Assembly: GCF_001281265.1 (NCBI RefSeq)
Contig: NZ_JXDB01000009.1
Location: 186,001-250,000, forward strand
DNA from: Apilactobacillus kunkeei DSM 12361 = ATCC 700308
GTDB lineage: Bacteria > Bacillota > Bacilli > Lactobacillales > Lactobacillaceae
Direction: 5' to 3'
DNA: 64,000 nt
Shown: in pieces, positions 58,486-64,000 of the stretch
Layout of the letters: every line of letters starts with the position of its first letter
How positions within the stretch are numbered: position 1 is the first letter of the stretch
Made by a program: the position numbers and the translations under genes
The notes under the pieces: generated by a model
What the model was told of the DNA's origin: nothing
The model's database searches: none
Seen by the model: only the letters and a program-made list of their open reading frames with translations

Positions 58486-58830
58486 TTATTTTCTCTTGTC
58501 AATAACTGGAACATTACCATCAATCATACCTGAGTCACCAGATAGGATTAATGCATTGTACATAACGTCGAATTTCAAGTTTTGTTCTAAAAATGATCCG
58601 CTGTAGTCTTTGTAGTAGATAGGTCCTAAATCTGAATCCATACTTGCGTTAAAATCTTTGTCTTCTAAATCAGGGTCAACTGCAATCAAATCAAAAGATG
58701 TATCAATCGCACATGAACCTGCGTCAGAGTAGTTTCCAACACCATCATCTAAGCTCAAAAAGAACTTTGCGTCGCCTTGAACTTTGTTTTGAATCTTTTC
58801 TTTTGCTGCATCTGTAATAGTTAGTTTCAT
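58486..58830 (-). CDS. HesB/IscA-fold small protein (Fe-S biosynthesis family)
   Basis: 114 aa, matching the lactobacillus iron-sulfur cluster biosynthesis family (PF01521 fold). It starts MKLTITDAAKEKIQ and has a beta-rich core. It has only one Cys (GSCAID) and lacks the C-terminal CGC motif of true A-type carriers, so it is unlikely to hold a cluster by itself. It has its own TTGACA promoter and terminator. GGGGG precedes the ATG. Cytosolic, function uncertain. Confidence 0.75.
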   Translation of the reverse strand: MKLTITDAAKEKIQNKVQGDAKFFLSLDDGVGNYSDAGSCAIDTSFDLIAVDPDLEDKDFNASMDSDLGPIYYKDYSGSFLEQNLKFDVMYNALILSGDSGMIDGNVPVIDKRK

Positions 58831-58866
58831 AAAAATGAACCCCCTTCATTTATATTACAAGTATCC

Positions 58867-58894
58867 ATAATACTCGAATAAAATCTCGTGTCAA
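58867..58894 (-). promoter_or_regulatory. Promoter of the HesB-like gene
   Basis: Minus-strand TTGACA (58889-58894), 16 bp, TATTAT (58867-58872). Confidence 0.8.
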
Positions 58895-58932
58895 TAGTTT
58901 GTACACGATTTAATTAAATTTTACGCTATTTC

Positions 58933-60396
58933 TTATTGGCGATACCAATCATAAACCTTTTTAGCACCGTCATAATCAATATAATGAACTCCGGCAGTTT
59001 GCGCAGAATTTCCTTTCCTAATCCGGATAACGATGTGAGCTAGGCTATTTCTCTTCATGAATACGCTAGATTCAAAGTGCATACTTTGAATTTCATGCCA
59101 TCCAACATAGTAGTTTCTTTGTTTGAATAAAAATCCATTAGATACGATTAGGTAATCATCCTTTGTACTTCCTGTTAATCCAATTGAACTAACCCTGTAC
59201 TTAAAGTATGCATTACCAATAGTGTAAAAGAAAGTAAAAACACCGATAACGACTAACGAATATGTTAATGTTGTCCACCCAACAAAGTAAATCACAATTG
59301 GTATGATGAACAATACCCAGTCAAAATTCCTGAAGAATAACCAAATTGATCGTTTACGGGAACTGAATTTTTCGACCGTTTTTAATGGTATCCACTCAAA
59401 GAAATCATTCATCATCTCAGCGTACTTATCTGAGTTTAGAATTGGCAAGACCACCGCTTGTGATGATTCTTCGTCACTACCATCTGAAGCCATGATAATC
59501 TTGACGGTCATAATCTTTAGCAGTTTTCCCATCACATTTTGTTCTATCAAAACACTTTGAATTCTATCGGTGGATAGTCGCACCTTGTTCCTGGTAAATA
59601 GTCCCTTTTCGTATTCAAGATACTTGCCCTCTTTTACCAGTGTAAAATCATAGAATTGAAACATCGTGTAGATAAACGATAGTAATAAAGCAATTATAAT
59701 CGCCATAATTGTAAAGGCAATCAAACTAATCATGTTGGAACCAAATCCCTTTTGGTAGATGCTAATAGCGAAGTCTAAAACTTCACCATGCGTGATGTGG
59801 ACAATCAAGAACATCGTAATGAAGACCCTAAAACTAGTAAAGGTATATAGCGCAATGTCTTTAGTCGAAATCTTGTATTGAGCATAGCCATTATCTTGAG
59901 TGTTTGCTTCCTCTTGGTTGCTATCCTCAATCTTTGCAACGTCTGATTGTTCTACTTCATCATTAACATCTTGGTTTTGGTATTGTTTGTGCTTTTCTTC
60001 TAAAACCCTACCAACGTATGTCTTCACCGCATCCAATTGGATTTTATCTTTGGAACTGCCCTTGCTTGCGTTGTTAATTTGTAGTTTTTCAACGTCAAAT
60101 GGTCTAAATAAAAAGTACTGACTGTGTTCAATCGATTGAATTCTAGCGAATGGAACGTGGATGACCTTTTTGAAGATGACACCTTTTTTAATCACAATTT
60201 GACTATCTTCAATCGAATAGGTAAAGCAAAGATATGAAAGTATATCCCATACTATCGTAATAATTACGAATATAGTCCCTAATTTAAAGCTATCAATGTG
60301 TAATGGATCACCGATAAAGGAAGCTAAAAAAATCGCTATCAAGATGTCTTGAAGACGATTCACTAAGTTTAATGGACTCAGATGTTTATCTTGCAT
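58933..60396 (-). CDS. PH domain-containing membrane protein (YdbT type)
   Basis: 487 aa with three bacterial PH (bPH2) domains. They are near 50-110 (VPFARIQSIEHSQYFLFRP), 245-320 (LSTDRIQSVLIEQNVMGKLL) and 405-475 (VGWHEIQSMHFES), separated by paired membrane spans. An acidic insert (about 135-165) lies between the first two. It is a partner of the YdbS-type protein and overlaps its gene by 11 bp. In bacilli the pair affects bacteriocin resistance. The function here is inferred only from family. Confidence 0.87.
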   Translation of the reverse strand: MQDKHLSPLNLVNRLQDILIAIFLASFIGDPLHIDSFKLGTIFVIITIVWDILSYLCFTYSIEDSQIVIKKGVIFKKVIHVPFARIQSIEHSQYFLFRPFDVEKLQINNASKGSSKDKIQLDAVKTYVGRVLEEKHKQYQNQDVNDEVEQSDVAKIEDSNQEEANTQDNGYAQYKISTKDIALYTFTSFRVFITMFLIVHITHGEVLDFAISIYQKGFGSNMISLIAFTIMAIIIALLLSFIYTMFQFYDFTLVKEGKYLEYEKGLFTRNKVRLSTDRIQSVLIEQNVMGKLLKIMTVKIIMASDGSDEESSQAVVLPILNSDKYAEMMNDFFEWIPLKTVEKFSSRKRSIWLFFRNFDWVLFIIPIVIYFVGWTTLTYSLVVIGVFTFFYTIGNAYFKYRVSSIGLTGSTKDDYLIVSNGFLFKQRNYYVGWHEIQSMHFESSVFMKRNSLAHIVIRIRKGNSAQTAGVHYIDYDGAKKVYDWYRQ

Positions 60397-60853
60397 TTCT
60401 GGCCTCCATCGCTAATCTCATTACTTGGGTCTTAATGTTTTCTGATTCTTCCTTGGTTACGGCAGCAATTTCATGACTGTCAGCGGAAGTATAAATACTA
60501 ATCTTATATAGATTCTTATGTCTTAGAATTGGACCTTGTTCGATATCAACGTTTTGCACACGGGCAATCGGAACGGTGACTTGTTCTCTAAAGATAAAGC
60601 CGTTTTTAATTTCAACGCGATCTTCATGGATAGCATATTGATGAAAAGCATAACGGTACGGGATTGAAATCATGTCCACTAGTGCCCACACCACCAAAAT
60701 GGTTCCTAAGACCGGTAGGATGTATTCAACATACTTCCAGTCCAGATACTTCACACCAATTGTGGCGACGGTAAAGATGATGACTTCGACGATAATGGTA
60801 ATAATGGCTGAATATAGCCATACTGTTTTGACACTCTCAGGTAATTTTTTCAT
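60386..60853 (-). CDS. PH domain-containing membrane protein (YdbS type)
   Basis: 155 aa. Two membrane spans (about 12-35 and 42-65) are followed by one bPH2 domain with VPIARVQNVDIEQGPILRHKN. It is the first half of the YdbS-YdbT pair, membrane-bound with the PH domain inside. GGAGAG precedes the ATG. It follows the alkyltransferase-like gene by 22 bp, so the three form an operon. Confidence 0.87.
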   Translation of the reverse strand: MKKLPESVKTVWLYSAIITIIVEVIIFTVATIGVKYLDWKYVEYILPVLGTILVVWALVDMISIPYRYAFHQYAIHEDRVEIKNGFIFREQVTVPIARVQNVDIEQGPILRHKNLYKISIYTSADSHEIAAVTKEESENIKTQVMRLAMEARNAR

Positions 60854-60875
60854 TTATATTCTCTCCTCGATGTTG

Positions 60876-61364
60876 CTATTTTATTCTCTCTAAATCTAGT
60901 AACAAGTTGTTGAAGTCGGCTAACTTACGGTAGCCTTCTGAATAGTCGACATTTAAAATACGGTGAGTTGGAATAATCAAAATCAATGGATTAGTTACTA
61001 CTGCATTCCTGACATCGACCTCCTTGAAGTCATATGTATCACAGAACTCTTTGATATCCATGGTGTTGCCATAATCGATATCATTAATCTTTTGGTAGAT
61101 TTGTTCATTTAATTCGCAAGTTGATAGATCGACTGGTACCTCAAAGTATTTGCGGGTGCCGTCAATGTATTCGCGAAGTTGAATTTTATACTCTTCTGTT
61201 TGCTTACGATTAAATAAGAATTCCGCATCTAATTTTGGGTAAAAGTTATAAATATTGGAAATTCCTGTATTGGGATTATTAACGAAGTTAATCCCCTTTC
61301 TGGTACAGGTAAAATAGATTTTTTGATTTTGGTATTCGACTTGGTCCCAGTATAGTTTTTTCAT
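60876..61364 (-). CDS. O6-alkylguanine-DNA alkyltransferase homologue lacking the active Cys
   Basis: 162 aa in the two-domain layout of Ogt. There is an N-terminal alpha/beta domain (1-75). The C-terminal DNA-binding domain (80-162) has the arginine-finger region VDVRNAVVTNPL and the segment IIPTHRIL. The family active site is PCHR. Here Cys is Thr (T133), so methyl transfer is not possible by the known mechanism. It may act like the alkyltransferase-like (ATL) proteins, which bind damaged DNA and recruit repair. AGGAAGG precedes the ATG. It is first in an operon with two PH-domain genes. Confidence 0.8.
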   Translation of the reverse strand: MKKLYWDQVEYQNQKIYFTCTRKGINFVNNPNTGISNIYNFYPKLDAEFLFNRKQTEEYKIQLREYIDGTRKYFEVPVDLSTCELNEQIYQKINDIDYGNTMDIKEFCDTYDFKEVDVRNAVVTNPLILIIPTHRILNVDYSEGYRKLADFNNLLLDLERIK

Positions 61365-61427
61365 TGGTATCCTTCCTATTTCTAAGTATTATTAATATCT
61401 TACCATAACTTAGTTTGGGTTTTAGAC

Positions 61428-61459
61428 AAAAAAGACACGACGCAATGTCGTGTCTTTTA
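61428..61459 (-). terminator. Terminator of the NlpC/P60 gene
   Basis: Minus-strand AAAAGACACGAC/GTCGTGTCTTTT hairpin with a GCAAT-type loop and T-run. Confidence 0.92.
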
Positions 61460-61464
61460 AAGTA

Positions 61465-62088
61465 TTAAGCTACTCGAGCGTAGCCAACTTCATGCCACCA
61501 AGGAACATGAATCTTTTCTGTTACAACTCCACGGTTTTGTGCATCAATCATTCTGTCATGACCAATGTAAATGCCTACGTGGTAAATGTTACTGCGGCTA
61601 GTACCAAAGAATACTAGATCGCCCTTCTTAACATTCTTTCTACTTACGTGTCTGTTGGTGTTGTATTGCATTTGGGCTGTTCTTGCCAAGTATTTGTGTT
61701 TACCATGACGGTAAGCATATTGGGTAAAACCAGAACAGTCAAAGCTATATGGACCCACGGCACCATATACATATGGGTGACCTAACTTGCTTGAAGCTGA
61801 TCTATATAGACTTGAGAATCCTGACTTACGAGCCTTCTTAACAACCTTATGTGCTTTCTTCTTAGCGGCTGGTTTCTTGTAGGCTACTTTTCTGGCCTTT
61901 TTCTTATGATTAGGCTTCTTTGCGACGTGTTTCTTCTTAGCCTTCTTCTTTTTGTATACCTTATGTGTTCTCTTATGATGAACTTTGCTAGCGCTTGCGT
62001 TGGTAACATCGGTTGCAAACAATGTGGCCATCGCCAAAACAGTCAACATTATTAACATGATTGTCTTTTTCGTTTTTGTTTTGTTCAT
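61465..62088 (-). CDS. Secreted NlpC/P60 peptidoglycan hydrolase with Lys-rich linker
   Basis: 207 aa. The signal peptide (about 1-34) is followed by a very basic Lys/His/Ala linker (35-88) that would bind anionic wall polymers. The C-terminal NlpC/P60 domain (95-207) has Cys118 (FDCSGF) and His170 (YHVGIYIG). It cleaves peptide stems of peptidoglycan outside the cell. It has no LysM or SH3 repeats. A WalR-type box lies in the shared upstream region. Confidence 0.92.
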   Translation of the reverse strand: MNKTKTKKTIMLIMLTVLAMATLFATDVTNASASKVHHKRTHKVYKKKKAKKKHVAKKPNHKKKARKVAYKKPAAKKKAHKVVKKARKSGFSSLYRSASSKLGHPYVYGAVGPYSFDCSGFTQYAYRHGKHKYLARTAQMQYNTNRHVSRKNVKKGDLVFFGTSRSNIYHVGIYIGHDRMIDAQNRGVVTEKIHVPWWHEVGYARVA

Positions 62089-62199
62089 AGCACTTTATTC
62101 CCCGCTTTTAAAAATTTTATAATTTCTTAACTTATGACTAAAGTATAGCTACAAAATGCTACATAACAGGAACAAAAGTATTTCAAAAACATGAAAAAA

Positions 62200-62216
62200 T
62201 GTTACCTAATTGTTAC
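62200..62216 (+). promoter_or_regulatory. WalR-type box between the NlpC/P60 and DUF3290-DUF421 genes
   Basis: TGTTAC-CTAAT-TGTTAC, an exact TGTWAH-N5-TGTWAH match. A TATAAT follows at 62229-62234 without a good -35, as in WalR-activated promoters reading right. The NlpC/P60 gene is divergent, 112 bp away. Confidence 0.6.
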
Positions 62217-62291
62217 ATCCAATGGTTTTATAATATAAATCGTTCTATAATGAGAACTATACTTAATAACTTTTAAGAATAAGGTGATTTC

Positions 62292-63599
62292 ATGGACTTA
62301 TATTCATATGACTACTTAATCCATCCAAATACTATCGTTACATATTTGCTATTAGCATTAGCGGTAATTGTTGGATTAATGATTATTTTTAACGGTTTTA
62401 AATACATGCGCGATAGAACCAACTTAAAATATCGTGACATATTTATTACCATGATTGTGATTGCGATATTATCAATTAGTATCGGTTTTAGTAATATTTT
62501 GCAACAACGCAACTCTTCGTCGCAAAATTCTCAAACTACTGAAATGGTTAAGGCCATTAGTCGAAGCAAACATATTTCAACATCAAAGATTTACGTTAGC
62601 TCCCCTCAATTAACTAATGGTATGACTGTAAAGGTTGGCGATAAGTTCTACCAAGCAACTTTTAACTCCAGCTTTAACAGTTATCAACTTCAACCAATTC
62701 AACTAATTCCTACCAATATTACTTATCACGACAAGCCATCACTTCAAATTGGCGATTTGAACAAGGAATACTTGGTAATCTTATTTAAGTTCTTAATCGG
62801 ATTCGTTGTATTGGTAATTCAAATTAACATTTCTGGTAAAGGAAACTTGGCTCCTTCTAACGCGGTTGATCAAATTCAAAACTACGTTCTTGGTGGTATC
62901 ATCGGGGGTATGATTTACAACCAACAAATCACTACACTACAATTCTTCATCGTATTGTTAATCTGGTCTTTGGTTATCTTCACTAGTCGTATCCTCAGTC
63001 GTCAATTTGCAATATTCCATCGAATATTCAATGGTGATCCACAAAACATCATTACTAACGGAATCGTTAATGTTGATACTGCCTTAAAGAATGGTATGTC
63101 AGCAGCCGATTTATCATTTAAACTAAGAACTAAGGGTATCAGTAACTTCCAAGACGTTAAGTCAGCTGTCCTAGAACAAAATGGGCAACTTACTGTTACC
63201 ACATTCGGTGATGAATCACTAAGCTATCCTATCATTACCGATGGGACAGTTAATTCCGAAGTCTTAGAAAAGATGGGCCACGACATGGACTGGATTGAAC
63301 AATTAGCTAAAGATTCACATAAAGAAATTGCTCAAATTTACTTGGGTCAATATGTTGATGATCATTTGGTAATCATTCCATATCCTACTCATAAGAAGCG
63401 TCCATGGTACTACGAACTTGGTGAACGTGTAGAAAACTTCTCACACAATCACAATCTAACGCCTGAAAGAATTAAGAATGCTAAATCATTACAACAACTT
63501 AAAGAACTTTCAAAGAAGCGTCATTTAGGTTCTAAATCAAACAAAGATAATAAGAAGCCTACTAATCAGCGTGGCACAAAAGGAACAAAAGAACAATAA
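62292..63599 (+). CDS. Fused DUF3290-DUF421 (YetF-like) membrane protein
   Basis: 435 aa. Residues 1-150 resemble DUF3290: two spans followed by an extracytoplasmic segment with SPQLTNGMTVKVGDKFYQAT. Residues about 155-355 are a DUF421/YetF protein: three spans with NISGKGNLAPSNAVDQIQNY and NYVLGGIIGGMIYN, then a cytoplasmic domain with LSFKLRTKGISNFQDVKSAV and LEQNGQLTV. A basic, low-complexity tail (about 390-435) ends the protein. In other lactobacilli these are two adjacent genes. Function is unknown. Start ATG after AAGGTG. Confidence 0.82.
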   Translation: MDLYSYDYLIHPNTIVTYLLLALAVIVGLMIIFNGFKYMRDRTNLKYRDIFITMIVIAILSISIGFSNILQQRNSSSQNSQTTEMVKAISRSKHISTSKIYVSSPQLTNGMTVKVGDKFYQATFNSSFNSYQLQPIQLIPTNITYHDKPSLQIGDLNKEYLVILFKFLIGFVVLVIQINISGKGNLAPSNAVDQIQNYVLGGIIGGMIYNQQITTLQFFIVLLIWSLVIFTSRILSRQFAIFHRIFNGDPQNIITNGIVNVDTALKNGMSAADLSFKLRTKGISNFQDVKSAVLEQNGQLTVTTFGDESLSYPIITDGTVNSEVLEKMGHDMDWIEQLAKDSHKEIAQIYLGQYVDDHLVIIPYPTHKKRPWYYELGERVENFSHNHNLTPERIKNAKSLQQLKELSKKRHLGSKSNKDNKKPTNQRGTKGTKEQ

Positions 63600-63611
63600 A
63601 AAAAGATAGGT

Positions 63612-64000
63612 TGACCTGAACCCCTAAAATTGGAAGATGGTTATGCTATTTTCTGGGAGGAATTGATCCGGTATTCAACCGGTGACATTCCTCCCAGTTT
63701 TTGTTTTATACGATAATTGTTGTAATAAGATATATATTCCTTAACCGCCTGGTTAAGGGAATTATAATCTTTAAAATTATTGTCATGAACAGTGCCGACC
63801 TTTAACTGATTAAAGAAACTTTCTATGCATGCATTGTCTAAACAAGTAGCTTTTCTACTCATACTTTGAAAAACTTTATTACTTTTTAAAATGTTGATAT
63901 ATCTACCGTTTTGATACTGAAATCCTTGATCTGAATGAATGGTCATTCTGTAACTGGTTTTGGGACGTAGTCCCATTAATTTATTTAATGGAGAAACTAT
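63612..64000 (-). mobile_element. IS3-family insertion sequence (partial, right side cut by window)
   Basis: The left boundary is at TGACCTGAACCCCTAAAATT (from 63612), the type of terminal repeat seen in the IS150 group. It is followed by the 3' end of an OrfB transposase on the minus strand. It lies 12 bp after the stop of the fused membrane protein gene. The other end and target duplication are not visible. Confidence 0.8.
63641..64000 (-). CDS. IS3-family transposase OrfB (partial, C-terminal part)
   Basis: The last 119 codons are visible and the frame stays open to the right edge (reading IVSPLNKLMGLRP at the edge). The rve integrase core has the second Asp in HSDQGFQYQ and the Glu in NACIESFFNQLK, separated by 35 residues as in the D-D-35-E family. 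The end PVEYRINSS is typical of IS3 OrfB C-termini. The first Asp and OrfA are outside the window. Confidence 0.9.
   Translation of the reverse strand: MVSPLNKLMGLRPKTSYRMTIHSDQGFQYQNGRYINILKSNKVFQSMSRKATCLDNACIESFFNQLKVGTVHDNNFKDYNSLNQAVKEYISYYNNYRIKQKLGGMSPVEYRINSSQKIA

Overview
The window looks like chromosomal DNA from an AT-rich member of the Lactobacillaceae. The evidence is the strong AGGAGG-type ribosome binding sites, many TTG/GTG starts, leucine codons dominated by CTA/TTA, a compact lactobacillus-type fab/acc cluster, PepO and PepF peptidases, and betaine uptake systems. The CTA/AGA-rich codon use resembles the Apilactobacillus/Fructilactobacillus side of the family, but that placement is an inference. 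No rRNA, tRNA, CRISPR array, plasmid origin or prophage was seen. The only mobile element is an IS3-family copy cut by the right edge.

Layout. 1-1.6 kb: methionine ABC uptake genes (metQ, start of metN) behind a Met-type T-box. 1.7-6.1 kb: a small membrane protein, an S9 peptidase and a coupled YibE/F pair. 6.2-9.4 kb: gbuABC betaine transporter. 9.4-20.7 kb: housekeeping genes (PepO, an MFS exporter, a DUF915 hydrolase, MetAP, a 2-hydroxyacid dehydrogenase, a BCCT osmolyte carrier, an acetyltransferase, a two-domain RNase H protein, a PdxK/ThiD kinase). 20.8-24.5 kb: small proteins, an FMN oxidoreductase, CspA, a TetR regulator and a YczE-like protein. 24.5-35.6 kb: a transporter-rich stretch with a large GT-C-like membrane protein, two tandem EamA exporters behind an APC permease, TetR-MMPL, and a third EamA protein. 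35.6-37.6 kb: an aldo/keto reductase and GalE. 37.7-48.0 kb: the type II fatty acid synthesis cluster fabH-acpP-fabD-fabG-accB-fabZ-like-accC-accD-accA-fabI-PPTase, followed by a separated fabZ-fabF pair. 48.3-63.6 kb: a nitroreductase, phosphoglucomutase, a MetF-like protein with a DUF2075 ATPase, PepF, two cell-wall hydrolases, an ABC-F protein, PH-domain proteins with a Cys-less O6-alkylguanine-transferase homologue, and a fused DUF3290-DUF421 membrane protein.

The strongest unexplained signal is upstream of the APC-EamA-EamA operon (about 29.83-30.11 kb, minus strand). A clear promoter is followed by a 21-codon leader peptide with an excellent Shine-Dalgarno. The leader contains an Asn3-Phe3 run whose codons can pair over 12 bp with a downstream segment. 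Two consecutive intrinsic terminators follow, and their arms are mutually complementary. This has the anatomy of translation-coupled attenuation. Other regulatory points are a terminator-like hairpin in the BCCT leader, a terminator that leaves no room for a promoter before the ABC-F gene, and two WalR-type boxes beside cell-wall hydrolase genes. Several genes appear to start at codons other than the longest reading frame suggests, including a BCCT carrier whose conserved first membrane segment can only be translated from a non-canonical ATT codon.
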